64,000 bases of DNA from Parashewanella curva (GTDB lineage: Bacteria; Pseudomonadota; Gammaproteobacteria; Enterobacterales; Shewanellaceae), in assembly GCF_003675895.1 (NCBI RefSeq), contig NZ_ML014762.1, positions 1 through 64,000 of the forward strand, written 5' to 3'. Below are positions 37,655 through 46,553 of the stretch, one piece after another. Numbering within the stretch: the stretch's first letter is position 1; each line of letters opens with the position of its first letter. The translations under genes were made by a program, and so were the position numbers. The notes under the pieces were generated by a model. It saw only the letters and a list, made by a program, of their open reading frames with translations. It searched no databases and was not told the DNA's origin.

Positions 37655-38833
37655 TTAGTTTATTTTTACCTGAGTTGGTTTTACATTTTCACTTGGGTAA
37701 CAACCCAGCACCTTTATATGAGTTGTTAACTTAGTTAATTCAGCTAGAGCTTGCTGCATATTTTCATCATTAAGATGTGCTTCCAAGTCGACATAAAACA
37801 TTTCTTCCCAAGGATTCCCCATTATTGGGCGGGATTCGAGTTTGGTCATGTTAATGCTGAATTTTTGTAACACAAGCAAAGTAGAAACAAGAGAACCCGC
37901 TTGTTGAGATGTAGACATGATCAAGGTAGTTTTTGCTGGAATTTGTGAAGATACTTCAACCGGTTTTCGAGCTACGATAATAAAGCGTGTATGATTTTCT
38001 GTCTGGTTAGCAATATTGCCTTTGATCGGTTGCAACCCATAAAGCTTCGCTGTTGTTGCGTTACCTATAGCCGCAGTATCTCTCTTGTCTAGCGCTTTTA
38101 CTTTATTCATAGCATCAACGGTGCTGGAGCAAGAAACTAAATTAATTTTGGGTAAATGGCTTAAAAATTCACTACATTGCTGATATGGCTGAGGGTGAGA
38201 ATATAAAGTTGTCACTTCTTCGAGCTTGGTTTCTGAAGTAGCGACTAAGCAATGTTCTATCGGCAAAGTTAGCTCACCTACGATATATAACGTGGTATGT
38301 TGAAGCTGATCATAAACCTCATTAATCGAACCTGAGCTGGTATTTTCTATTGGTAAAACACCATAATCGGCATGGCCTGATTCAACTGTTTTTATGATTT
38401 CTCTAAAGTGTTGGCAATTAAGCTTAATGAGGTCAGTATTTTTGCGACTAAAATATTCTTGGCTGGCAAGGTGGGAATATGAGCCCTTATCACCAAGAAA
38501 AGCCACTCTTGCTAATGGCTTACGACAGGTTTCTGGGTTTGCCAAATTTTGTAAGTAGGCTTGCTGAAGCAATACCGAATCTTCAATAATGGTATGAAAC
38601 AGCTTGGTAATGTATTCAGCATCGAGCTGATATTTATCTTTTCCAGCATTGATTAATTTTACTAAAAGTTGCTGCTCTCGAGCTGCGTCTCGGACAGGTT
38701 TGGCTGTTTGTACTTTACTCTTGGCAACTTCAAGACTCATTTTACGGCGCTCAGAAAGTAAACTGAGAAGTTCATCATCAAGTTTATTTAGGCGAAGTCG
38801 TATATTATCTAAAGAGTAAGTAGTTTCAGTCAT
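37655..38833 (-). CDS. pheA: Bifunctional chorismate mutase / prephenate dehydratase
   Basis: 392 residues, the normal P-protein length. It makes phenylpyruvate from chorismate. Residues 1-95 form the AroQ chorismate mutase (LDDELLSLLSERRKMSLEVA). Residues 108-285 form prephenate dehydratase (VAFLGDKGSYSHLA, PIENTSSGSINEVYD, ENHTRFIIVARK with the catalytic TRF motif). Residues 300-380 form the ACT domain (KLESRPIMGNPWEEMFYVD, with ESRP for phenylalanine feedback). No leader-peptide attenuator was found upstream. It is divergent from the methyltransferase gene at 38933. Confidence 0.96.
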   Translation of the reverse strand: MTETTYSLDNIRLRLNKLDDELLSLLSERRKMSLEVAKSKVQTAKPVRDAAREQQLLVKLINAGKDKYQLDAEYITKLFHTIIEDSVLLQQAYLQNLANPETCRKPLARVAFLGDKGSYSHLASQEYFSRKNTDLIKLNCQHFREIIKTVESGHADYGVLPIENTSSGSINEVYDQLQHTTLYIVGELTLPIEHCLVATSETKLEEVTTLYSHPQPYQQCSEFLSHLPKINLVSCSSTVDAMNKVKALDKRDTAAIGNATTAKLYGLQPIKGNIANQTENHTRFIIVARKPVEVSSQIPAKTTLIMSTSQQAGSLVSTLLVLQKFSINMTKLESRPIMGNPWEEMFYVDLEAHLNDENMQQALAELTKLTTHIKVLGCYPSENVKPTQVKIN

Positions 38834-38932
38834 TCCATTTTCTCTAATAATTGCGTATTTACCTTATATTACCCCTCTGATTTTCTGTGAGCCAGTTATA
38901 CTGTGAAATACCAATACAAAATACTTTAAATC

Positions 38933-39529
38933 ATGAAATTAAACACGTTTGAAAAATTTATTGTGAACAGTTCGGTTAGATTTTGGGTACAAAATCTTAT
39001 TGAAATGCCTACATTGATGTCGATGTTTGCTCAACCACCTCAATCACCTACTAGTGTATTAGAAATCGGTTGTGGTTATGGCAATGGTATTGAAGTGATA
39101 AAACGACATTTAAACCCTGAGCATATTACTGCGATTGATTTTGATGATGAAATGGTAACGGCTACTCGCAAACGTTTTTTAGGTTCAAATCATATCACTA
39201 TTAAACAGGCCGATGCGGCTCAGTTGCCATTTGAAAATGAGCAATTTGATATGGTGTTTGAGTTTGCCGTTTTTCATCACGTTCCTGATTGGCAAAAAGC
39301 AGTACAAGAAGTATATAGAGTGCTTAAACCTAATGGGTATTTTGTTGTTGAAGATTTATATCGCTCAGCCATTTGTAACCCAATTTCTAAACGACTCTTT
39401 GAGCATCCACAAACAAATCGATTCGATCACTCTGAACTAGTTGTTCAGTTAGTCGATTCAGGGTTTAAGATAATCGAAGATAAGCATTTCCTTAACTTGC
39501 TTGGAGCTGTTGTTGTTCAGAAGATTTGA
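38933..39529 (+). CDS. Class I SAM-dependent methyltransferase
   Basis: 198 residues. The seven-strand Rossmann-like methyltransferase motifs are in order: VLEIGCGYGNGIEVI (motif I, near residue 43), ITAIDFDDEMV (acidic residue binding SAM ribose), IKQADAAQLPFENEQFDMV, and FHHVPDWQKAVQEVYRVLKP. This is the Methyltransf_11 type. The substrate cannot be told; no membrane segment. Its last 38 bp overlap the convergent unknown gene at 39492. Confidence 0.88.
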   Translation: MKLNTFEKFIVNSSVRFWVQNLIEMPTLMSMFAQPPQSPTSVLEIGCGYGNGIEVIKRHLNPEHITAIDFDDEMVTATRKRFLGSNHITIKQADAAQLPFENEQFDMVFEFAVFHHVPDWQKAVQEVYRVLKPNGYFVVEDLYRSAICNPISKRLFEHPQTNRFDHSELVVQLVDSGFKIIEDKHFLNLLGAVVVQKI

Positions 39530-41864
39530 GGACGGCATTAGCTTTATGGCAAATATCTATGCAACTCACGCCTTGCATTTTACCTTCATCTCTTAATTGT
39601 AGGTATTGATGAACCCAAATATTTTCCTTTTTATGCTGTGATTTTGAGATGCGTTTTTGTATCTCACTTTGGAAGTTAAAAGGGTGGTTATTCAACTCTT
39701 CAGTAAGGGTTGAAATAATCAGTTCTGGATTAAAACCATGGTGTTTCAATAATTCTAAATGCTCCCATAATTCAAAAATAAGCTTTACATTTTCTTTTAA
39801 CTTCTGTGGAAGTTCATTTCTTCTGGTGAATTTTCTTGCCTTAAAGAGAGAAAAAGGCTGTACCCTAGCAACCAGGTATTTACGGAGATAATTGGTGCCG
39901 TTTATTTGCGATTGCATCTTTATGCATTCTGATATTTTTGGAGGTAGTGTTAGAAGGATCTGATTTTCAAGTATTGTTAATTGCGAAGAAGTTAATAAAG
40001 AACAGGGTGTTGTGTGTGTTAGCACGTAATTATAGGTGATGTTTAGTCGTTTTTCTTGCGCTGAAATTCTATGTGTATTCGGCTGTTTTATGTGAACGAG
40101 TTCAAGCATACCTTGTTGTGTAGCCAGATACCGTTCTAAAATTGTATTTGCAGATTCTTGGGCTGTTTTAAGTACTTTAGAGGCAGACAATAGACTTTGA
40201 ATTTGGGGTGTGGGGTTTTCAAGATATATGATTAACCAGCAAGCTTCTATAAAGTATGTAGAACCTGCAATTTTGAATATCTCTTTTAGTAGGTCAACAT
40301 TATTTTTAATGTTCTTACACTGGTTGAGAAAACACCATAATTGAGATGTATCTATACTTTCGCGTTCAAGAGGAATGAGGTTTGATTCAACCAAACTGAT
40401 TAATTGCAAAATCATTGAATTTTGCTCATTTGCGACTCTGACTTGATTAAAATCAAATCTAAGTTCATCGTTAACAGGTTGAAATAGTTCGACTTTACAA
40501 TTTGGTTGCAGCTGTTGAATGATGTTTTGTGATAGCCATTTTGCAGCATTTCTCAAATCAATATTGTTAATATTTGTAAATCGAATTGGAAGATCTTTAA
40601 AGGTTACTCTTTGTTTTCCTGTTTCGATGTCTTTTAATTTTTCTTGCCAGCAAGAAAAGTCAAAAATTCTATCGTGTTCGTGAAGAATAAATGCAATAAC
40701 CAACTCAACGGCTGGTATTTTCACCCCTTTAACTTTTTTAATATTTTCATAAAATTGGCGTACTTGTGTCTCTATTACTTCAGCATTGCACTCTGATTCA
40801 TTTAATTGATTAAGCAGCTTTAACAATTTAACAATCAGGTGAAGAAGATCATGTTCAAAAAAGGTTGCAGGGCACATATCAAGGCCATCTGCTTTTATCC
40901 ACGTTGAAGTTGTTACCCCAACTAACCAAATGGGACGGAAAAAAATCAGGTTTAAATCGTCAATATCCAATTCGTTTGTGCAAGGAACAAGAAGATGTTC
41001 AGAAGATAGAGCTTTAAGAGCAGGTAAATCTTTTATATTGATTACTCTTGAATAATAGAGGAACTCTAATTGTCGATTAAATTTTTCGTGATCTTGAAAC
41101 AAACATGGCCAAGGCAATTGCTCAATTAAAGCTAAAGAGCAATATGGCGCATAATGATGAATAACGTCAACATCAAGTTTAGAGTGAAAGTCAGCGTCTT
41201 TGCGCAGCCTCTGTTGTTCTGACCAAATATTAAATTTATAATCACTAAAGTTCATAAGTATTTTTGTTTTTTGATAGTCAAGAAAAGACTTATAGTGCAA
41301 AAATTGATAGGTAAGTCTAAACGATTCTTGGTATGGAAATCCTTTTTCGGGAAGGGCAACTAGCTTTGTTTTTAATCGAAGCAAAATTACCTTTTCTTCT
41401 TCGGCTATAGCTTCATCAATGAGCAAAGTATCCATGCATGCAAGTAATACTGATAATGTTTGCTTCATTGCTGGCATGGGAAAGCTATCTGGGTACTTTT
41501 TTGCGCACTCCTGTAATCGAGAAGCTTCATCTGAGGGCATTGTCCGTAACGTTTTTTCGAAATGGGTATCTTCACTGTAATCATGTAATTCTTCTCCATT
41601 AGGTAGCAATTTAATTTTAAATTCCGACGATTTTAGGCTTAGAGATGGAGTATGGCGGGTGTACGAAGAACATCTTAGAGTAACTTGGCTGTCTAACTCA
41701 GCTCTTTGGGATGCAAAAAAACGCTCCATTTGCGCTTTCAACTGCTCATTTATTTCTGTGATTGGCTCCGCTGGAGGTGCAGATGAAGCTACAGATAAAT
41801 GAGAAAAGTCTGGGAAGGTCAGTTCTAGATTAAAACCATTTTTGCATACTTGGGTAAGAGCCAT
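39492..41864 (-). CDS. Large unknown protein with an HDxxH motif (790 residues)
   Basis: I do not recognise the family. It is soluble, mostly helical, with no signal peptide or membrane helix. Residues 1-100 are strand-rich (LELTFPDFSHLS, EFKIKLLPNGEELHDY). In the middle, RPIWLVGVTTS (310-320) is followed by FFEHDLLHLIV (HDLLH 338-342). A comparable pair, RPTPIFGTTS and LLHDVQH, occurs in the unknown protein at 51081, so the two may share a fold with a His-Asp metal site. The C-terminal half is long and helical, with leucine-rich stretches. The ATG at 41864 lacks a strong ribosome binding site. Its 3' end overlaps the convergent methyltransferase by 38 bp. Its size and isolation suggest an accessory gene. 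Confidence 0.7.
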   Translation of the reverse strand: MALTQVCKNGFNLELTFPDFSHLSVASSAPPAEPITEINEQLKAQMERFFASQRAELDSQVTLRCSSYTRHTPSLSLKSSEFKIKLLPNGEELHDYSEDTHFEKTLRTMPSDEASRLQECAKKYPDSFPMPAMKQTLSVLLACMDTLLIDEAIAEEEKVILLRLKTKLVALPEKGFPYQESFRLTYQFLHYKSFLDYQKTKILMNFSDYKFNIWSEQQRLRKDADFHSKLDVDVIHHYAPYCSLALIEQLPWPCLFQDHEKFNRQLEFLYYSRVINIKDLPALKALSSEHLLVPCTNELDIDDLNLIFFRPIWLVGVTTSTWIKADGLDMCPATFFEHDLLHLIVKLLKLLNQLNESECNAEVIETQVRQFYENIKKVKGVKIPAVELVIAFILHEHDRIFDFSCWQEKLKDIETGKQRVTFKDLPIRFTNINNIDLRNAAKWLSQNIIQQLQPNCKVELFQPVNDELRFDFNQVRVANEQNSMILQLISLVESNLIPLERESIDTSQLWCFLNQCKNIKNNVDLLKEIFKIAGSTYFIEACWLIIYLENPTPQIQSLLSASKVLKTAQESANTILERYLATQQGMLELVHIKQPNTHRISAQEKRLNITYNYVLTHTTPCSLLTSSQLTILENQILLTLPPKISECIKMQSQINGTNYLRKYLVARVQPFSLFKARKFTRRNELPQKLKENVKLIFELWEHLELLKHHGFNPELIISTLTEELNNHPFNFQSEIQKRISKSQHKKENIWVHQYLQLRDEGKMQGVSCIDICHKANAVLKSSEQQQLQAS

Positions 41865-42072
41865 GGCTATTTTTCAGAGATGTTTTAATTAAGTATTACT
41901 TATTATTACTTATTTATATGAACTTGAGTTTTTTGGGGTATTAATTCTGTTTAATGTAAAAAGAGCTTACATGATGCTGATGATCTTCAGGGTTAATGAG
42001 GTAGAAGGGTTGAACAAAATATTAACGCCATCAAATTTGGCTTAAATTTCTTTATAATGATTTCAACAAAGC

Positions 42073-42099
42073 TTAAGTTTTATCTCTATAATCCGATAA
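42073..42099 (+). promoter_or_regulatory. Sigma-28 (FliA) promoter of cheV
   Basis: TTAAGTTT, 11 bp, TCCGATAA. This matches the flagellar sigma-28 consensus TAAAGTTT-N11-GCCGATAA with two mismatches and the exact spacing. It lies 33 bp upstream of the cheV start, as expected for a chemotaxis gene of the last flagellar class. Confidence 0.85.
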
Positions 42100-42132
42100 C
42101 AAAAATAAGATGAGCGAAAAGCAGAGATATAG

Positions 42133-43071
42133 ATGTCGAACGTATTAAATAGTGTCGATCAACGCACCAAATTAGTTGGTAAGAACCGCCTCGAACTCTT
42201 ATTGTTTAAAATTAATGCAACTCAATTGTTTGCGATTAATGTGTTTAAAGTAAGAGAAGTTGTTAAGCTTCCGAAGCTAAATGCTTTGCCAGGAAGTCAC
42301 CCTCATATTGAAGGTGTTGCGACAATACGCGGTGTATCCATTCCAGTTATTGATTTACGAAAAGCGATTGGTTTTACTCATTTACCTGAGCATCAACAAG
42401 CAAATCTCATTATTACTGAGTATAACAGGACTGTTCAGGGCTTTTTAGTCGGTGATGTTGAACGTATTATAAATATGACATGGGAAGATATCTTGCCTCC
42501 ACCAAAATCAGTAGGCAAAAGTAGCTACCTTACTGCTATTACACGCATTGATCATCAAGGGAGTAACCGATTAGTATCGATTATCGATGTCGAAAAAGTA
42601 CTCGCTGAAATTATTCAATATGATGTTTCCGTTTCTCAGGACGTGTTAGATGCTCAACTTGTTGATGAAATGATAGGTCGTAAGGTATTTGTTGTTGATG
42701 ATTCAGCAACGGCAAGGCATTTGATTATTGAAACGCTAGCGCCACTAGGTATCGAAATCATTGAAGCATCAGACGGCCTTCAAGCACTCACTATGCTAAA
42801 AAGATGGCAGCAAGAAGGTAAACATGTCGCTGATGAAATTTTAATGATGATCAGTGATGCTGAAATGCCTGAAATGGACGGTTATAAGTTAGTTCATGAA
42901 ATTCGTGCTGACGATGCTCTGAAAAATTTGCATGTAGTACTTAATACTTCATTAAGTGGAAGTTTTAATAATGCGTTAGCTGAAAAGGTTGGCTTTAATC
43001 GGTTTATTTCTAAGTTCCAACCCGATGCACTGGTTGAGGCTGTACAAGATCGGTTGAGAGAAATTTTATAG
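42133..43071 (+). CDS. cheV: Chemotaxis coupling protein CheV
   Basis: 312 residues. N-terminal CheW domain (about 18-160: LFAINVFKVREVVKLP, GVATIRGVSIPVIDLRKAIG) joined to a response-regulator receiver domain (about 183-312: KVFVVDDSATARHL with Asp189/190, and the phospho-acceptor Asp242 in SDAEMPEMDGY). CheV couples chemoreceptors to CheA and may buffer phosphoryl groups. It is monocistronic, with a sigma-28 promoter 33 bp upstream and only a poor ribosome binding site. Confidence 0.94.
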   Translation: MSNVLNSVDQRTKLVGKNRLELLLFKINATQLFAINVFKVREVVKLPKLNALPGSHPHIEGVATIRGVSIPVIDLRKAIGFTHLPEHQQANLIITEYNRTVQGFLVGDVERIINMTWEDILPPPKSVGKSSYLTAITRIDHQGSNRLVSIIDVEKVLAEIIQYDVSVSQDVLDAQLVDEMIGRKVFVVDDSATARHLIIETLAPLGIEIIEASDGLQALTMLKRWQQEGKHVADEILMMISDAEMPEMDGYKLVHEIRADDALKNLHVVLNTSLSGSFNNALAEKVGFNRFISKFQPDALVEAVQDRLREIL

Positions 43072-43176
43072 GAGCTTAGAAGCATTAAGCTTTGTTCACG
43101 AATCAATAAAATTAGTTGCTGCCATTACCTTTCTCTTTAACATGGAGTATGTCTTTTATTCTGTGAGGAATGAGTG

Positions 43177-43821
43177 ATGGCAAATAAACTTCTTAAGTTG
43201 TCATTTCTTACGATGGCATGCCTGTTCTCAAAAGTGACATTAGCCCAACAAATTTGTTTAGGAGACCCCGGAACTCCAGCCAAGCTTGGAGATGGTACAA
43301 AATCAAACCCGTATAAGCTGGTATTAGGCTATGACTTTTGTGATATCACTTTAGTAAATAAAGCCGATGAAGATCCAAGTGCTAAAAATAAATCTTATCC
43401 TGAAGATAGCATTTATTTTCAATACGATTATAGCGATATTCCATACACCTCTCTTGGTGGAAATGCACTGACAGTGAGTATGGTCGTTAATGAGAAAAGC
43501 AGTGCTGAGTTCTCAGTTGTACAAGAAACGCCAAATGCAAAATGCGCACTAGCCGAAGACAATCAGCCAGAAAAAGAATCAGGGTATAAATATAAGTATT
43601 ACGATGGAGGGTGCATTTATACCAAGCCGGAGAATGAAGGGAATGATTTCTCTGGTAGTATTGTTTTTAAAGTTAGCATTAGCAAGTCGCAGAAAATCAA
43701 ACGCTTTATTGATAAAAATGGAAATTTAGAAAAAGGCCCACATGGAGGTTTATTAGGGGCAGGAGTCATTGAATTTAAATGGGTTACGCCTCCTCAATAC
43801 TCAAACTTTTTTATAAAATAA
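43177..43821 (+). CDS. Secreted protein of unknown function, related to the gene at 44230
   Basis: 214 residues from the ATG at 43177 with GAGGA seven bases upstream (a GTG at 43174 is in frame). Signal peptide LLKLSFLTMACLFSKVTLAQ. The mature part opens LGDGTKSNPYKLVLGYDFCDITL, which parallels IQGNGTQNSPYVIKNNTRFCDLKF in the protein at 44230, so they are likely paralogues. Four or so cysteines may pair in the periplasm or outside the cell. It is strand-rich with Tyr- and Asp-rich loops. No known domain recognised. Confidence 0.65.
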   Translation: MANKLLKLSFLTMACLFSKVTLAQQICLGDPGTPAKLGDGTKSNPYKLVLGYDFCDITLVNKADEDPSAKNKSYPEDSIYFQYDYSDIPYTSLGGNALTVSMVVNEKSSAEFSVVQETPNAKCALAEDNQPEKESGYKYKYYDGGCIYTKPENEGNDFSGSIVFKVSISKSQKIKRFIDKNGNLEKGPHGGLLGAGVIEFKWVTPPQYSNFFIK

Positions 43822-43860
43822 TATAACGATAATCTGGCGTAAATAACTTCAGAGTGAATC

Positions 43861-44128
43861 TATACTCGTGATACCTGAAGATGCAGGATTTCAGCGAGAA
43901 TTAACTGCCATTTAGGCAAGACACTTATCCGCAGTAATAGTCAATCTATTTCAAGGGTAAGTAACGCAGTATAAATGGCAGTTAAACTCGCACTGCGTGG
44001 GCTTTTTAGCGTTGATTCTTCTTTGTTGTGAAAGCTTGAATTAGCCCGCTAGTTCTGCACTTTCACGCCTCGAATAATGCAACGCTAAATAAGCCCTGAA
44101 AGTTGCATCTTCAGGTTTCACGAGTATA
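43861..44128 (+). repeat. Family 1 MITE-like element, copy 3 (268 bp)
   Basis: Ends TATACTCGTGATACCTGAAG and the reverse complement of TATACTCGTGAAACCTGAAG. Same orientation and nearly the same sequence as the copy at 10615. It lies between the two convergent secreted-protein genes and fills most of a 408-bp gap; the rest holds a terminator. Confidence 0.88.
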
Positions 44129-44168
44129 TACCGTGGTGGTTTTAAGTTATTGACTGTAAAAAATTGAC

Positions 44169-44203
44169 ACAGGCTTTCATTATGATGGAAAGCCTGTTTT
44201 TTT
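44169..44203 (+). terminator. Rho-independent terminator
   Basis: ACAGGCTTTC, loop of about eight bases, GGAAAGCCTGT, then seven T. Downstream of the secreted-protein gene at 43177 and beyond the inserted repeat, so the repeat may have separated the gene from its terminator. Confidence 0.85.
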
Positions 44204-44229
44204 ATAACATCATCCTTGTAGTAATAATT

Positions 44230-44724
44230 TTATTCAGCACTAAATTGGTAAGGATTGGGCGATTTCCCATAAAATATGAATGCACTAAAATCAGCATGCT
44301 CGAGTGGACCTGATTTATCCGTGCTTATGGTCATTAGCCACTTACCAGATGCCATGGTTGAGATTGAATAATATTCGTAATTTGAAGCCGTACCCTTATA
44401 TTTAGCTGATAGGGTTTGAGGGAATAAAGAGGATAAGCGAACTTGCTTTTCAAGGTGACCATCAATGGTTCCTCGACCACCATTGTCATCATAAGATAAT
44501 TTAAACACTCCCATCGCTAAAGCTGAATTTTGGTAGATAAAATAAGTGGTTGAACTTTCAGGAAACTTTAGATCACAAAATCTGGTATTGTTTTTAATCA
44601 CATAAGGAGAATTTTGAGTGCCGTTACCTTGAATGTCTGAAATACAGGGAAGTGAAGACGCTAATATCGAGGCACTAGTCATGCTACCGACAAGCATGGT
44701 GCCTAATAACATTGAATGTTTCAT
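44230..44724 (-). CDS. Secreted protein of unknown function
   Basis: 164 residues with signal peptide MLLGTMLVGSMTSASILASS. The mature N-terminus (CISDIQGNGTQNSPYVIKNN, then RFCDLKFPESSTTYFIYQNS) is similar to that of the gene at 43177, pointing to a pair of convergent paralogues. The rest is strand-rich with aromatic residues, compatible with a small extracellular beta domain resembling the C-terminal domains of secreted enzymes, but I cannot name one. The two conserved cysteines probably form a disulfide. Confidence 0.65.
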   Translation of the reverse strand: MKHSMLLGTMLVGSMTSASILASSLPCISDIQGNGTQNSPYVIKNNTRFCDLKFPESSTTYFIYQNSALAMGVFKLSYDDNGGRGTIDGHLEKQVRLSSLFPQTLSAKYKGTASNYEYYSISTMASGKWLMTISTDKSGPLEHADFSAFIFYGKSPNPYQFSAE

Positions 44725-44823
44725 CGCGCTGATCTCTATTGTAAATAGAACGATTAGTATATCCCTCGATGATTAAATAAAGATGTCCCTTAGGTTAATT
44801 ATATTTTGGCTAATTCAGATTAT

Positions 44824-44849
44824 AAAAAAGCCGACTCAAAGATCGGCTT
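44824..44849 (-). terminator. Terminator of the DUF2750 gene
   Basis: On the minus strand AAGCCGA, loop TCTTTGAG, TCGGCTT, then a run of T. It lies about ten bases after the stop of the gene at 44859. Confidence 0.85.
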
Positions 44850-44858
44850 AAAGAAGTG

Positions 44859-45224
44859 TTAGTGCTCTTCGGCTTCAATTTCAACTAAATGTTTTGCAAG
44901 TTCAATAGGGTCGATTTCATGGCAGTCACCATCTAATATCCAATCAACGCCCATAAGAACACCATCATTGTTGAGGTCATCTACCCAGATCTCAAGATAT
45001 TCACGAATACTAATTGCAGCAGGCTTATAGCCAGACCACTCTTCAATACAGTGTTTGTTAGCTTCTTCTTCTGAAGACCATACAGGCATGACGTCAGTTT
45101 CTTCATACTCAGATGAGTCACATACGACCCAGCCCTCACCAGTTTCATCAAGTAATGCCCAAAATAACTGCGATTCTTCTATGTTATTAATAAAAGCCGT
45201 CAGGGTTGGTGTGATTTCTGTCAT
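44859..45224 (-). CDS. DUF2750 family protein
   Basis: 121 residues, very acidic. The pattern QLFWALLDETGEGWVVCDSS, then MPVWSSEEEANKHCIEEWSG, IREYLEIWVDDLNNDGVLMG and VDWILDGDCHEIDPIELAKH is that of the small DUF2750 proteins, whose role is unknown. Cytosolic by sequence. It is divergent from the lytic transglycosylase gene and has its own terminator. Confidence 0.78.
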   Translation of the reverse strand: MTEITPTLTAFINNIEESQLFWALLDETGEGWVVCDSSEYEETDVMPVWSSEEEANKHCIEEWSGYKPAAISIREYLEIWVDDLNNDGVLMGVDWILDGDCHEIDPIELAKHLVEIEAEEH

Positions 45225-45302
45225 AATGTGTTCTCAAAGGTAATTGAATTAAGGCATTATAAAGCCAAGTTATAAGAACGGGAAATCTAGGAGCAATTTT
45301 TT

Positions 45303-46505
45303 ATGAATAAGACGAGCCTATTAGCATTTTGCCTCTTATTTAGCTCAACTGTAGCGAGCGCTCAAGATACAGAGTTTTATCAATGTCTGTCTAATTTAAA
45401 GCTGAAAGCTAAGGCAGAGGGCATAAGCGAAGCAACTATTGCTGATTCTTTAAATCGAGTAAAGCCAAGACCCAAAGTCGTTAAGCTTGATAAAAATCAA
45501 CCTGAATTTAGCGCCACCTTTGAAAATTATTTTAACCGCAGGGTGAACGCTTGGCGGATCAGTAAAGGTCAAAAGTTGTGGCGAAAGCATCGTAAGTTAC
45601 TGAATCAACTTACGGTTAAGTATGGTATTCCTGGGCAGTATATTCTCGCATTCTGGGGCCTAGAGACTAATTTCGGTGGTTACAAAGGTAAGATGCCGAT
45701 TATTGATTCATTAGTGACCCTTGCCTGTAAACCAAGACGTGGGAAATATTTTACTCAAGAACTCATTCAGGCATTAAAAATCAAACAAAAGAATGGCTTC
45801 AGTTACGAAAAAATGAAAGGCTCATGGGCAGGGGCAATGGGGCACACTCAGTTTATGCCAACGGCTTATGCTAAATACGCAGTAGATGGTGACGGAGACG
45901 GAAAAGCAGATTTATGGAATAGTGAAATTGATGCACTAACGTCGGCTGCTAACTTTTTGCAGCATTTAGGTTGGACTCGAGGTGAGCGTTGGGGCAGAGA
46001 AGTGAAATTACCTCAGGGCTTTGACTTTAGCCCTATCGGCGAGCAACAAGACTACCAGTTGAAGAAGTGGCAACAGCTTGGTGTAACCATGGCTGATGGA
46101 CGTCCTTTATCGGTTGCGAGTATGAAAGCAAAACTTTACTTACCATCAGGGCATACAGGGCCAGCTTTTTTAGCTTACAGTAACTTTAATACCATTATGC
46201 GTTGGAATAACAGTGTTTTTTATGCTATCTCAGTCGGCCATCTTGCTGATCGAATTGCTGGTGGCACTCGTTTAGTTGTTCAACCACCTAAATTACCAAG
46301 AATTCCAAGAGGTGACTTAAAAGCTATGCAGAAGTCATTAAATGCTTTGGGGTATGACACAGGAAAACCGGATGGGATTGTTGGCTCACGCACGATTCTT
46401 GCGATACAAAAATTCCAGAAAAAGAAAGGGTTAGTTGCTGATGGTTACCCGAATGAGGAAGTGTTAAACCTATTAGTGAAAAAACGCGAGAATTTAAAAA
46501 GTTAA
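45303..46505 (+). CDS. Lytic murein transglycosylase (MltB-like) with C-terminal peptidoglycan-binding domain
   Basis: 400 residues with signal peptide MNKTSLLAFCLLFSSTVASA. The catalytic domain (about 30-325) cleaves the glycan strand to anhydromuramic ends. The catalytic Glu121 lies in FWGLETNFGGYKGK, followed by SWAGAMGHTQFMPTAYAKYA and DALTSAANFLQHLGW. The C-terminal 60 residues are a PG_binding_1 domain (MQKSLNALGYDTGKPDGIVG). No lipobox, so periplasmic rather than lipoprotein MltB. A 13-bp perfect hairpin follows the stop. Confidence 0.93.
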   Translation: MNKTSLLAFCLLFSSTVASAQDTEFYQCLSNLKLKAKAEGISEATIADSLNRVKPRPKVVKLDKNQPEFSATFENYFNRRVNAWRISKGQKLWRKHRKLLNQLTVKYGIPGQYILAFWGLETNFGGYKGKMPIIDSLVTLACKPRRGKYFTQELIQALKIKQKNGFSYEKMKGSWAGAMGHTQFMPTAYAKYAVDGDGDGKADLWNSEIDALTSAANFLQHLGWTRGERWGREVKLPQGFDFSPIGEQQDYQLKKWQQLGVTMADGRPLSVASMKAKLYLPSGHTGPAFLAYSNFNTIMRWNNSVFYAISVGHLADRIAGGTRLVVQPPKLPRIPRGDLKAMQKSLNALGYDTGKPDGIVGSRTILAIQKFQKKKGLVADGYPNEEVLNLLVKKRENLKS

Positions 46506-46516
46506 TGGGTACTGTT

Positions 46517-46546
46517 TGTGTGAGAGTATAGCAATACTCTCACACA
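46517..46546. terminator. Long perfect hairpin between convergent genes
   Basis: TGTGTGAGAGTAT, loop AGCA, ATACTCTCACACA: a 13-bp perfect stem without a T-run, between the transglycosylase and yjbQ-type stops. Probably a bidirectional terminator or mRNA end stabiliser. Confidence 0.65.
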
Positions 46547-46553
46547 ACTGAAC

